Part shown: one piece after another, positions 21,526 through 32,799 of the stretch
Layout: every line of letters starts with the position of its first letter
Position numbering within the stretch: the stretch's first letter is position 1
Assembly: GCA_013146195.2 (NCBI GenBank)
Contig: CM028379.1
Coordinates: 111,904,168 to 111,968,167 of the forward strand
DNA: 64,000 bases
Source: Codonopsis lanceolata
Lineage: Eukaryota > Streptophyta > Magnoliopsida > Asterales > Campanulaceae
Direction of reading: 5' to 3'
The notes under the pieces: model-generated
Databases searched by the model: none
What the model saw: the letters and a program-made list of their open reading frames with translations, nothing else
What the model was told of the DNA's origin: nothing
Program-made: the position numbers and the translations under genes

Positions 21526-22042
21526 TGATGTGCCCGGCCCAAACCGGGTCACGAGAGAAGCACGAGCTAGCATCACGTGCCAGTCACGAGCATAATCAAT
21601 ATGGGGCCCGCCGACCTAGCGAACAAAGTAATTGAGGGATCAAGCAACGAGTAGCGCGATTCCCGTCTAAACCTGGCCAGGCACAGGCCTTGCCTGTCCG
21701 GCTAGGGGCCATGTCCGGGGACCACACTCACACCGGGCAAAGAGTCAGATTCATCCCGTCCAAACCTGGTCGAGCATCAGCCTGGCCTGCCCGACCAGGG
21801 GCCACCCCCTGGATTTACACTGACCTCATATCAGTACACATCAGATAGCCGGGCAGAGCCTTGCTCGCCCGGCACATATCGGGCAAGAAGCTCCGGAAAC
21901 TTGCTCTCCAAGACAAGTCAAAGGTTTCCGTAACCGAGCAGGGCGCTTACCTTATCTGTTCCTACATTCACGCGGCCAGCCGCATATCATGCCTATAATC
22001 AAGGGATTCTCTCCTTGATTGACTGGGTATCTATGGAAACTG
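21526..22042 (+). mobile_element. Left LTR of the Tat element, truncated
   Basis: It matches 29453-29940 of the right LTR from TGATGTGCCCGGCCC to GGGTATCTATGGAAACTG. Then at 22042/22043 it jumps straight into pol. The missing part includes the LTR TATA box, the primer site and gag. Confidence 0.88.
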
Positions 22043-24145
22043 GAGCTAGATATTCAAAAACCAGTGTATTATGTATCAAAGGCCCTCAGTCCTGTCGAGG
22101 GTTGTTATTTTAATGTAGAAAAATTAGCTTACTCGCTTGTCATGGCTGCCCGAAAATTAAGGGCTTATTTTTCTGCACATGTAATCATAGTATACACAGA
22201 CGCACCACTGCGCAAATTTCTTCACAAGCCTGACTCATCGGGCAGACTGCTCAACTGGTCAATCGAGTTCACAGAGTTCCACATAGACTACTTGCCCAAG
22301 CGAGCAATCAAGGCTCAGGCCCTGGCCGATTTCTTGATAAAAACAAGCTTCACTCAACAGGAGGAATCTAAGGCCAAGCAGCTTACAGAGCCCGGGCAAG
22401 GGCAGCTGCCACAGCCTCGGTCGGCCTACTGTTGGGATCTTTATTTGGATGGAGCAGCAAGCAAAGTCAGGAGCGGACCTGGCATCCTTCTCATAGCTCC
22501 CGACAAAATCACAGAGTTCGAGCTGGCACTTCGGTTCAAATTCCCCGCCTCAAATAACGTTGCCGAGTATGAAGCAACGATCGCCGGTCTTGAGCTCGCA
22601 GTTAACATGGGCATAGAAGCGGTCACAGTGTACTCGGATTCACAACTAGTAGTGAACCAAGTCCAGGGGGAATATATGGTGCATCACCCTTCCTTGGTCA
22701 AATACTGCGAGCTTGTCAAAGAAATCTTGAAGAATTTCAAGTTCTGGGAGATCATCAGAATTGATCGCGCCGACAATATGCGAGCAGACTACTTGTCCAA
22801 GATCGCTGAAGCAAACCTAGCACTATTAAATCCTTCAGTAATGATTGAACATTTGGAAACTCAGACCATTGATAGACCAGTAGTCATGGAGATCGAGCCA
22901 GCGACCAGAAGTTGGATTGATGACTACAAGGACTATATCGAACAAGGAGTCCTCCCAGCGGACAAAGTTAAAGCCACCACAATCAGAAGTCAAGCTTGCA
23001 GATACTCGGTAGTCGGGGGAATTCTGTACAAGCGATCTAAGGTCAAACCTATGCTTCACTGTGTTCCCCCGGAGCTAACTGAGCGGGTTTTATATGAAGT
23101 ACATGAAGGGGAATGTGGCGGCCACCCGGGCATCCGAGCTCTAGAGGAAAAGGTTTTGTGCGCGGGGTATTACTGGATAACCCTTAAAAGGGATGCAGAT
23201 AAGTATGTCCGCGAGTGTGACAAGTGCCAACGATATGCGGACATACCAAGGCTTCCATCCACCGTACAAACTCCAATCGTTGCGGCCTAGCCCTTCGACA
23301 TGTGGGGAATCGATTTGATCGGCCCATTCCTGCTAGCACAATGCAAGTATAAGTACGCAGTGGTCACCATAGACTACTTTACAAAGTGGATTGAAGCAAA
23401 GCCCTTGGCTAAAATTTCAGAGGATAATGTCATCAAGTTTGTCCACGATCAAGTATGGTGTAGGTTCGAACTGCCCTGAGCAATTATCTCCGATCACGGC
23501 ACCCAATTCTCGGACAAATTCACAGCTGAGTGTGCTCGCCTAGGCGTCAAACATTGGCAATCATCTGTCACTTACCCTCAAGGTAACGGCCAAGCAGAGG
23601 CCGGAAACAAAACAGGTATTACATGCACTAAAAATAAACCTAGAGGGGCAAGCTGGAAAATAGGCAGAAGAGCTGCAGTCGGCCTTGTGGACGGTCAGAA
23701 CCACTGTCCGAGGACCAACCGGGGAAACTCCATTTGTACTTACCTATGGATCTGAAGCAATGATCCCGGTAGAAATGACCTTGTCTAGCTATCGAGTTTC
23801 CCATTACACCGAGCAGAACAATCAGTTTGCCCGTGCAATAGACCTTGATCTGCTTGAAGAAGGAAGGCTGGATGCACGACTCAGGATGATCAACTACAAG
23901 CAGCGAGCAAAGGCTCATCATGACAAAAGGGTTCGAGGTAGAGCTTTCATGGTCGAAGACTGGGTACTTAGAAAGATTGAGGTAACGGGTCAACGGGCAA
24001 ATGGGGAAAGCTATCGCCTAACTGGGAAGGGCCCTTTCAAGTCACTGGTATAGTCAGGGAGGGCACCTACATGCTTCGGACTCAGGAAGGGAAAGACTTG
24101 AAGCATCCTTGGCATGCAGATCACCTGAAAAAATACTATCCCTAA
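22043..24145 (+). pseudogene. Tat-type pol fragment: RNase H, second RNase H, integrase
   Basis: The first ~110 residues are the end of the RT-linked RNase H ('YYVSKALSPVE', 'YTDAPLRKFL'). A second, archaeal-type RNase H follows: 'DLYLDGAASKVRSGPG' near 22435, 'NNVAEYEA' and 'YSDSQLVVNQVQGEY'. It is the mark of Tat-lineage elements. The integrase has its HHCC zinc region ('HEGECGGHPG ... CDKCQRY', about 23101-23240), then 'DLIGPF', 'IISDHGTQFSDKF' and 'QGNGQAEAGNK' for the three acidic residues. Stops are TAG 23288, TGA near 23478 and TAG near 23660. Frameshifts lie near 23615 and 24040. The final residues 'HADHLKKYYP' end at the TAA at 24143. The open frame seems to start at 22019 only because LTR sequence is fused in frame. 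Confidence 0.9.
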
Positions 24146-24688
24146 GTCAGCCCCCAGTGCACAAACGGGCAAGACCTCAGTCCCGTTGAAGGTCACTGTT
24201 ATTGATCAATAAAAGGCAAGTTTTTTCCATGTTTGTTCATTCAAGTTATTATATGGTTATTTTTCAGTTGCATTGGGATTGTTTGACGAAAACTAATCGC
24301 CTGGCGAGCAGATAGGGCCATGCCCGGTCAACTTTCCTCTACTCCCGAGTATTAGTGAGCTTATCTTATCCTCTCCGTGAGTAAGATAGGGCCATGCCCG
24401 GTTCATATACTAGGATGCTCGCCAGGCGGTAGGGACCCTGCCCGTAAGGTAGCAGCTAACTACCTCGGATTCCTATAGTGACCGAGCAACACTGTTAGTC
24501 GTATATCTCTATACCCTGTTGATATACTAGCAACCGCTTCGATGTGCCAACATCGAACGAGGGCCGAGCCCGGTTGCTGGTGGCCGCTCAGAGTAGGGCC
24601 CTACCCGCTAGGCAATCTTCAAGATGCTCACTCTTAGCGATAGGGGCCATGCCCGCACAAAGCCTTGGCCAGAACCAAGCACTAAGAC
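24146..24688 (+). mobile_element. Post-pol non-coding region of the Tat element
   Basis: GC-richer than its surroundings, with repeated 'AGGGCCATGCCCGGT' and 'GGGCCCTACCCG' phrases. No coding on either strand. It continues after the hAT MITE at 25197. Confidence 0.6.
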
Positions 24689-25188
24689 TAGAGATGTTAA
24701 TAGGGTCGAAAACCGTAGGTCTGAACCGAAACTGTTAGGTTTTTGACCGGCTAGGCCGAAACAATTAGGGTTGAAATTTAAGCTGGACCGTTTAGGAACC
24801 GAAACCGTTAGGGCCAGTCCGAAAACCGTTAGGGTTGAACCGGAAGCCGACTTGCATACGGTTTAGTATAGTTAGTAATATACGGGACGGGTATAATACC
24901 GAAAATCGTTAGGGTTGGACCGATTAACAGCTTTAATATAGTTAGTATAATATATGGGATGCGTATAATACGCTGAAATAAGAGTACAAGCCTCGAAATT
25001 GGGAAAAAACGTACAAGTTTAATCATTGACTGGAAACCGCAGGTTTGAACCGAAACCGACAGGGCCAGACCGAAACCGTTAGGTTTTTGACAGGGCAACA
25101 GTGATAACCGACTAAACCGAACCTATTCTGGGCCGGAACCGTTAGGGTTGGACCGAAACCGTTAGGGCTGGACCGATTAACATCTCTA
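24689..25188. mobile_element. hAT-type MITE, 500 bp, with a perfect 8-bp target duplication
   Basis: Flanked by ACTAAGAC at 24681-24688 and 25189-25196. Ends are TAGAGATGTTAAT and ATTAACATCTCTA, perfect inverted repeats. The interior is a degenerate array of 'GACCGAAACCGTTAGGG' type units on both strands. Confidence 0.92.
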
Positions 25189-25196
25189 ACTAAGAC

Positions 25197-25531
25197 CGGG
25201 CATCTGTCCGGGTAACTTCTCAACTTAAATAATAGGTCTGCTTGATTTTCCTTGTTATTTTCAAGTTGATAGTTACAAGTTTGCATGTTTGATTAATCCT
25301 AGTTATTTATGCTCGACATGCTTCTGGGAAATACATGTACTTGTACTAATCGATGGTAGGAGAAATACGAGCAAGAAAACAATTATTGAGCAAAATCAAA
25401 ACATAATCAAAGAATACTAGCGAAAGGAACAGTTGACAAATAAAAAGGTTTTCTATTCATAAATGTGGAAGGAATTACAGTCAAAGATCAAACAGTGGCG
25501 CGTAGGCCGAACAAAAATGATAGACCCTAGG
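25197..25531. mobile_element. Tat element, spacer before the antisense gene end
   Basis: Non-coding. It forms the 3' side of the antisense gene. I see no clear polyadenylation signal that I would defend. Confidence 0.5.
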
Positions 25532-28500
25532 CTAAGCCTGATTAGGAGCCTGCTCTGGAGGGGGCGGAAGACCTTTAGCCGAAGCCCGGAACTGCTCTGC
25601 ATATTCAGCGTTTAGAGCCTTGCGGGCAGCCTCTTTCTCAACCGCTTTTGCTTCATCCTCGGCCATCATCTGCTTGGCCTTTGTGGCCTCCAAAGCATCA
25701 ACCAAGGAGCACACGTTCTCGACCAGAGAAGTGGGCGAAACCCAAGGCTGGCGACTTGCCTCAGCATCAGCCTTGGCAAAAGCCTCCAGCTCCAGCTCGA
25801 TGTAGGGGACTAAGTGGTGGAACTTGCGGGCAACTTCGGAGTAGGGGTCTAGCACAGCCCATTCGACCATAGTCTGCATGTCCACTACCCTGCGGCCAGC
25901 GAGCAAGCAGAGAATATGATTGGTGCCATGCGCGTAATAGGGCACGATGGCCGTATCCACAGCATCCTAAAAGCAGGGGAGCTTTTATAATTCTCCATTG
26001 CAGTCTCCTCAGCACTCATCAGCTTCCCCGTCATCTCGGCCATGTGGTCTTTGTCCTTGACAACCTGCATCTTGAGGGCATCCCGCTCCACCTGCAGATT
26101 CTCCTTTTGCTTAGTGTATGCGGCTAGAGCAGTCTTCTCCTTCTCCAAGGCGGCCTGGTCCTTCTTTATCTGGCCAACCAACTCAGTTTTCTCAGCAACC
26201 AGAGTGCTGTTTTGGGCGACCAACTTCAAGTTACACTCGAGCATCTCTTGTTCTTTCTTTTTGGCCGCCGCGTCGTTGGTCTCCAGATGATCGGCTAAAG
26301 TGGCCGCCTGCTCTACCTTCTCCTTCAGAAGGGTCTCAAGTTCCTTGTAATTAGCCGCCATCTTCTTGCGAGCATCCTTCTCTTCATTGTACCGATCATA
26401 GAGATTGGTACATGTGGAGGCGATCTACAGATAGAGGACAAATAGTCAATACAGGAAATAAGGGAGTACAAAAAAATCAAGCCACAGTCAAATAATTTAC
26501 CTCGCTCAAACAGAGCCCCACGTTTCCGACCAAGACGTGGCCGGCAGTATCTCGGTCCCGGGCAAGGTCATCATGCAAGGCCCTCTCTATGATGACTTTG
26601 CCCACCAGGCCCCCTGGGCTTCCGCGAGCGTGCAAATCGATACCCCCCCAGTAACGGGGCATCCCCAAAAATTTCTTTGACCAACGCTTAGGCAGCGCTG
26701 GTGGTGGAGGGCATCTTGAAACCGGTCTGCCTCCAGGTTGCCACCTCGCCTTGAGTCAGGATGGAAATTATAGGATCAGAACTCGAATTGCAGGGGTGCA
26801 CGTTCCGAGCAGGAGGATGGGAAGGACTCTTCTTCCTTTTCCCCGTGGCCTTGGCATCCTTGGCGGCGGGCACCACGGAGATGTTGGCAGCTGGGGGCTT
26901 GGCGGCTTTATCAGTAATGGCCACAACGGCCTCTTTCTGTACATCCACGACGACTTTCGGCACCGTTACCTTCTTGACAGGACTCGCGGCCCTGCCTGAG
27001 CCCGGTGTCTTCTTAGCGGGCGGACAAAATGGCACCTTGGTCAAGGCCACAGGCTCGTTGGCCTTCAGATCGGCTGCCCGCTGGTCAGCCTGCTTCTTTC
27101 TTATTTTTAACAGCGCCAAGTTCTTCATCCCTAAAACAAGACAAAACGCGGTCAGCACTATTGAAAAACAAAGCACAATCAAAGCAGAAATAAGAAAGAT
27201 TCGCGGGTAGCGGGTAACCATTCTTATCCTGGTAAGCTGGTTGGCAGTTTGCACCCGGGCCTAGTCGTTGGCATTCGACACATTTGTGTTTAAACATTTG
27301 CTCGTGGCAGTCACCCCAGTATGGCTAGGGTCTTTCAGGAACATGAACTAAGAAGGGCTCCACTTCGGGAACTTCTGCCCGCATCACTCCGGCCAGGCAC
27401 AAGTTGCGCAGATTACATACCAGTTCTTTCCAATCGAGCAGAAATTATTGGCCAACGCGCTTCTTATTCTCTTCAACAAACCCTATGGCAGCCTTCAGCG
27501 CTGCTAGCCGGGCAATCTCACCCGAGCTAAAGTCCTGCTTGGAGACCTTGGGGATCTTTATTTCGCTGGTCACTGTGGGCGCAAATGGCCAGCCAACCCG
27601 AGATTCAATAAATAAAACCCTCCTATCCCAAGCCTTCACTTTCCCAGGGGCATCGGACAGCAGCCTCAGAAAGTTGGAGTTGGACCCCACTCCAATCCTC
27701 CCGCCTGTGCTCAGGGAAAATATAAATAGCTTGCGTAGTAAATACATATCTAGCTCGAACACCAGCAGACGGCACGCCACCGTGAAGGCTGTGATTGCCC
27801 GGACAGTATTCAGCATCAGGTCACAGGGCACGACTTTAGTCTCGTGCAGAAAGTCCACCAAGAAAGGCTCCAGCGGGAGGCGCAGTCCAACCCGGAAGAA
27901 GTCGGCAAAAAATAGGAGCTCGTTCCCCTGCTCGCGAGACAGTTCTATTCTGCTGGGCACGTCCATCTTACTTGCCCGGTAATAAGCGGAGTCGACGCGA
28001 AGGGAAGTGAGCCAGGCGGTCACCTTATCCGCCGTATCTAGAGTAGCCCAGTAAGCAGCATACCGACCCTCATCTGTATTCACATGCCAGTCAGGCTCTT
28101 CATCTTCATAAACAATTTCATCAAGTGTGACCTCCACTTGAGAGCCACCGACCATTGTGTAGCAGTGAGCTAGGGGAATGTTATCACGGACATCTGTTTC
28201 ATCCTCAAGCGTGGCTTCCACTTGAATGTGGCATGTCTTCTTTAGGCGCCGGGCAAGGGGCATATTATCTGCCTCGTCATTCTCTGAGGCCTCTCCAGCC
28301 GTATCTCCCTGCTCGGCCCTTACTTGTTCGACCACACCTTCGACGTTGGCTACCCGCTGTTCAGGGCCTTCCCCGCCAGCATAGCCACCAGTGACACTCT
28401 CCTCTCCAGAGTCCTTCCCACTGGAAGAATCAACCATATAAACTAATGGGGGAGCCACGTGCCCACGGACAGTCGGATCCGCCACGAATCTCGCTCCCTC

Positions 28501-28602
28501 ATCCGACTCATAGTCAACGTGAGGAGTCTTCTCGTTGCTCAAAGAGTCATTCTTTCCGCCGTAGCTGAAGGACTCACGATCATTCTCCCAAATATCAGAC
28601 AT
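25532..28602 (-). pseudogene. Spliced antisense gene of the Tat element ('putative gypsy-type transposon' family), broken
   Basis: Start ATG at 28602 (product begins MSDIWENDRESF). Exon 1 is 28602-27219, exon 2 27130-26501, exon 3 26424-25532. Introns of 88 bp (27218-27131) and 76 bp (26500-26425) have GT/AG ends and rejoin the frame. An acidic N-terminus is followed by 'ELLFFADFFRVGLRLPLEPF', the core of the PF04195-type domain. Exon 2 is Lys/Ala/Pro-rich. Exon 3 is a long coiled coil ('YKELETLLKEKVEQ', 'LVAEKTELVGQIKK') followed by a 'MVEWAVLDPY' C-terminal block and a TAG at 25532. Damage: stops TAA 27442 and TAG near 27298, a frameshift near 26680 and one near 25975. Roughly 970 codons. 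Function unknown; its position opposite pol suggests an element-borne accessory gene. Confidence 0.78.
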
Positions 28603-29087
28603 CTACAAAGAGAACGAGGAAGGGGAATCAATGTTCTACCCGGATAACCGATAAAACAAAATGGGGAAAAACTCCTAAGTCTAGGTACACCAAAGGGGTC
28701 ATGCCCGCCTAGCGAGCAAGACCACATGGTCTTTTCCTCGATCTCTACCTAAGGGCCAATTCTAATCCTAAACCCTACCAGAAATACACGAGGACGAAGG
28801 GATTAAACCCATAAATCTTCGTTCAAATTGGGAAAGCAAAGAGCATATCAGAAAAGGGGCAAGAAACTTAATGTTCTGTGGGGTTGAAGCGATTCTCTGT
28901 GAATAGTTGGTGTTGAAACTAAACCAATGCAAAGATTGCAAGCACCAGGAGTGAATGAACGGTAGGAATTGTTTAGCAAGGTCACCGAAATCTGGAACGC
29001 TCAGGGCACCGGCAGCAAGAACTCTCCAGAAAATCTTCTCTCTTAAAACTCAAGAACGGTAAAAGAGAAAAGAGGGAGAAGGGTTCG

Positions 29088-29096
29088 CCTTTTATA
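29088..29096 (-). promoter_or_regulatory. TATA box upstream of the spliced antisense gene
   Basis: The minus strand reads CCTATAAAAGGCG. It lies about 490 bp upstream of the ATG at 28602, so the mRNA would have a long leader or a leader intron. The TATA box is outside the LTR, consistent with an independent promoter. Confidence 0.55.
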
Positions 29097-29452
29097 GGCC
29101 GGGGTTTACGGTTTTGGGGGGAAAAGGGGGAGGCCGAAACGGCGTCTGGGAGGACGGCCCATCATCACCAGGGGCACGACACATTAAACGGGCCGCTTCA
29201 TGGTCCGTGTCCCCATCAAATCACCTCAGCCTTTGACGGCACACGCGCCCGGTAAACCCTCAGCAGCAAGATTCCTCAGTACGCTCCAGTTGTTTCCCAT
29301 TGAAGCCCTAGAACCTTCCACAAGTCTGCTCTCTCAATCCTCCCATTTTCTCAAAAAAAACTACAAGTGTTAAGACCCGTACGAGCAACATCCAGCATGT
29401 ACACTCCCCGCTCCGATCATGAATATTCGCCAGACAAGGAGCTAGGGGCCAC
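29097..29452 (+). mobile_element. 3' end of the Tat interior with purine tract
   Basis: Non-coding, with GC-rich patches. It ends GACAAGGAGCTAGGGGCCAC right before the LTR, a plausible polypurine tract. Confidence 0.65.
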
Positions 29453-30215
29453 TGATGTGCCCGGCCCAAACCGGGTCATGAGAGAAGCACGAGCTAGCAT
29501 CACGTGCCAATCACGAACATAATCAATATGGGGCCCGCTGACCTAGCGGACAAAGTAATCGAGGGATCAAGTAACGAGCAGCGCGATTCCCGTCTAAACC
29601 TGGTCGGGCACAGGCCTTGCCTGTCCGGCCAGGGGCCATGTCCGGGGACCACACTCACAGCGGGCAAAGAGTCAGATTCATCCCGTCAAAACCTAGTCGA
29701 GCACCGGCTCACTGGCAACCCTTCGATCTACACCGACCTCGATCAAGCACATCGATAGCCGGCGAGCCTTACGCCCGGGCACATATCGAGCCCTAAACTT
29801 GCTCTCCAAGACAAGTCAAAGGTTTCCGTAACTGAGCAGGGCACTTACCTTATCTATTCCTACATTCACGCGGCCAGCCGTATATCATGCCTATAATCAA
29901 GGGATTCTCTCCTTGATTGACTGGGTATCTATGGAAACTGAATCCCACACGAATTCTAGGTAATTAGGGGCCTATAAATACCCCTTCACAAGCCACAAAC
30001 AAGGTACACACTCTTCCTTGAGCCTAGAAACTCTGTTGAATTCTCTTTTGACATTGACACTCGATACTTACTCTCACGCCGGAGGGGTTTTGCGAGGCCC
30101 TGCCTTACACTTCCACTCAGGTTTTATGTGCTTTCAGCTAGGTTCAAGAAAGCATATTCAAGTGCAGATATCCAACCCAACACACGGACGACCCAAGCTG
30201 AGATTTTGTCACATC
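29453..30215 (+). mobile_element. Right LTR of the Tat element
   Basis: TGATGTGCCCGG ... GTCACATCA, 763 bp, complete. A TATA box (TATAAATA) lies at 29973-29980. The target duplication AAAGT follows. Confidence 0.9.
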
Positions 30216-30325
30216 AAAAGTGTAAATAGAACAGAAAACGAGGTGGTTAGAGTGTGATACAAAATATGACTGCTTTGGATGCTCTAATTAGCCCTTTATT
30301 TTAAGACGGGGGTGGCTGCAACATA

Positions 30326-30515
30326 AATAATACTCTCTCCATCAATTTTCAAACTATCATTCTCTTTTTATTTTTTGTCTGTTCTAAAATAATTGTCCTC
30401 TTTTTAAATAATACTCTCTTCATCCGTTTTCAATATTTATAATACAGTTAATTATTATTTTTTAAACGATGTATCGATTCAAAAGAGATAATAATTTTAA
30501 AATAGAGAGATTACA
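30326..30515. mobile_element. Stowaway-like MITE (copy A)
   Basis: The ends resemble the CTCCCTCCGTTTT class: TACTCTCTCCATC...TTTTCAAACTATCATTCTC on the left, and the inverse ATAATAATTTTAAAATAGAGAG on the right. Copy B has a better-kept version at 48903-49090. Confidence 0.5.
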
Positions 30516-31312
30516 ATCAATGGAGGTTGTTTTCTGTTGGTGATCTCACTATGATTCTATATATGAAAAAGAGTTCATAAAACTATAAACAATCATATAG
30601 ATGCACCCAAATGCTTGAGTCTTGACCATATATTGGTATCATCATAAAATAAAATGATTAAATGGATAACATGCCACATCTGTTGGTGTGTTGGGCGAAA
30701 AGCAAACAGTGCATGTTGACTTTGGTGCAAAGAACATGTACTCTGTGGTGAGTTCAAGTAATTGAAAATGGAATTTTAATTGTGCTGGTTTTGTCGATTT
30801 GCATTATTGCGCGAGAATAATGAGGTATATTTGATTTTTTAAAAAATAAATATGAGATTTTTTTAACGTTCAAAACTAATCTTCGAGCCCGGTAAAACGA
30901 CAAGAGCGCTCCCATAACTCAAACAAAACATTTGAAGGTTGTCAGGAAACTCGGAGAAAAAAAGAAATCGGTGATGTCAAAGAGAAAAAAAAAAGTCAAA
31001 AATCAAATATTAAAGTACTAAATATTGCAAGTAGAACATACACATTAGTCCATTATTATGTTTTAGGGTAAACGGAAAAAAAAGAAGATGTTTAGTACTT
31101 TTGCTTAATTCCCTCCACTTTGATATGTTGTACTTTCTTTATTTATTTTATTTTAGATTTAATGCCCACTTGAATGTATCATATGCTATAGTAATTGAAA
31201 TTTTATCTGCTTTTAAGATCTTAAAAAAGTGTATTGATATTATTTAAATCAAGTTTGGTTATTCCAAACGTAAGGACTCAGAAAGAAAAATTAATCACTT
31301 GAGCATTAAAAT

Positions 31313-32075
31313 TAAAAATTGGAAAAAATTGTTGGCCGGTACCTTTTCCAAAATATTTTTTCACTACAGTCTCCCTCTTTTTTTTTTCAATCACTAAAGT
31401 CCATTTTTGAAATAGTTTCCCTAAAATGTTCATAACATCTTTCTCTGCAGCTTCATCTAACACTTTTGAGTTCGAAAATCACGATTTTTGTTCAACGAAA
31501 CGGGGATCGACCTGCTCGATTAGGTAGTGGGAGTCCCCGCCGTGGGGGTTTGGGGGCAACGTCCCTGAAAGGTCAATAATTTTTTTGATTCATTAATTAA
31601 ATGGACCTGTGCTAAGTTGGAGGATTTTTCAGTAGGGACAAAGGTGAAGGAGGATGAGGAGGAGAAGGAAGAAGAAGGCTTACGAGTTACAATGGAGAAG
31701 AAGGAAGAAGAAGACGGAGGACATGAATGTCTGGTTCAATATTTACAGTGCGGTGCATCAATTGGGTGCTTGACTTGGTGCAGCTTGATGTATAAATTGG
31801 ATTAGGTAATTTAAATTGATGCATCACAGTGTATAAATTTGGTGCAGCGCAATGTAAAATTGGATAACGTAATTCAAATTGATGCATCGCGCAAAAATTG
31901 ATGCAACACAATACACTGAGTAAGTGATTTATGTAGTTCGTTTTCGGTTTATTAAGGATATCGTAATCTTTTCACCCTAAAAAATGTTTTTTTATGTTTA
32001 AAAAAAATAGTGAATTGGAGTGATTGAAAATTTTGAGTAAGGGACCGGCTCAAATTTACCCCTAAAAATTATTCT
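31313..32075. mobile_element. TIR element with GATGCATCA repeats (copy A)
   Basis: Weak long inverted ends: GCCGGTACCTTTTCCAAAAT on the left against GAGCCGGTCCCTTACTCAAAAT in the right end read inversely. The inner part repeats ATTGATGCATCAC/GGTGCATCAATT units (31740-31915). A related element lies at 61262-62770. The copy B counterpart is at about 49880-50655. Confidence 0.4.
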
Positions 32076-32125
32076 TTAAAGCCTATATGATATATGTACA
32101 GCCTAAAACGAACTATAAAGTGAGG

Positions 32126-32785
32126 CCCTATGAGTTCTCAAAGTTTTAATTCTATTTCCACTTTGTTTCTCCAAAAAAAAATATTTAAACTTCTTAAACA
32201 TATCACAAGCCTCATATATGCCCATGCTTTTTCTACTAAAAACATCAATAAACGTGACAAAATACATGCAACCTCCACTAGAAGCAACTTCAACTGAGCA
32301 TAAATCTGAATGAATTAACTCCAACGTTCTCTTTGCCCTCCAAGATTTGCATGTATGAAAAGCATCTCTATGTTTCTTGCTCAAAACACATGTTTCACAA
32401 ATTCCATTAGGAACGTCAATCGTAGGCAATTCATTAACCATTTGTTTACAAGTAAGATAATTAAGACTTCCAAAATTAACGTGCCCAAAACGCATGTGCC
32501 ACAACCATATTATCATCATGAATCACATAACTAAAGCAATATAAATTTCCACAATCCAACATCAAAAGGAATAAACGATTAGGAGACATACTTACCTTTT
32601 CTATTAGTTCTCTCTGCCCATCACCAATACTTCAAACTCCATTAAAAAATCTCATATCATAGCTCTTTTTTGAAAGTTTCCCCATACTCAACAATTTTTT
32701 CTGAAGACTTGGAACATAGTAAACATCGGAAATAATTTTTAGAACCATCTTTCAATGAAATTGAGATCCTTCCTTTTCTCATCAC
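32126..32785 (-). pseudogene. Copia pre-integrase and integrase fragment, minus strand
   Basis: From 32785 leftwards the reading frame, with several stops and shifts, gives the linker after protease. It then gives GAG-pre-integrase 'WLWHMRFGHVNFGSLNYL' (near 32500), a zinc region ('CETCVLSKKHRD'), the integrase start 'LELIHSDLC' and 'YFVTFIDVFSRKSMGIY', ending around 'IKTLRT'. That is one residue short of the second catalytic Asp. The rest of pol is absent at the duplication junction. It is the continuation of the gag-protease piece at 34087-35276. Confidence 0.8.
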
Positions 32786-32799
32786 TGATACTTTCACAT

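Larger units (their letters stand above)
21526..30215 (+). mobile_element. Tat-lineage Ty3/gypsy element with an antisense gene
   Basis: Flanked by AAAAT (21521-21525) and AAAGT (30216-30220), a 5-bp target duplication with one change. Copy B keeps the unoccupied site near 48785-48800. From left to right it holds a truncated left LTR, pol from RNase H to integrase, a non-coding stretch with a hAT MITE, an antisense spliced gene, a purine tract and a full right LTR. Gag, protease and reverse transcriptase were deleted together with the end of the left LTR. Confidence 0.88.
30216..32125. other. Right part of duplication copy A
   Basis: Collinear and almost identical with 48795-50704, including short open frames on both strands. 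It holds a Stowaway-like MITE and a TIR element, listed separately. No motif-bearing gene. The homology stops where the minus-strand copia integrase begins. Confidence 0.85.

Noticed and set aside
26688..27254. Open frame that starts with a strongly hydrophobic, membrane-like segment (minus strand)
   Set aside because: The hydrophobic part lies within the 88-bp intron 27131-27218 and its borders. The real coding part starts at the splice acceptor at 27130. A membrane protein is not supported.
31617..31805. Glu/Lys-rich frame repeated at 50185-50373
   Set aside because: The duplicate exists because the whole segment is duplicated; composition is low complexity and no selection signal can be seen from two near-identical copies.
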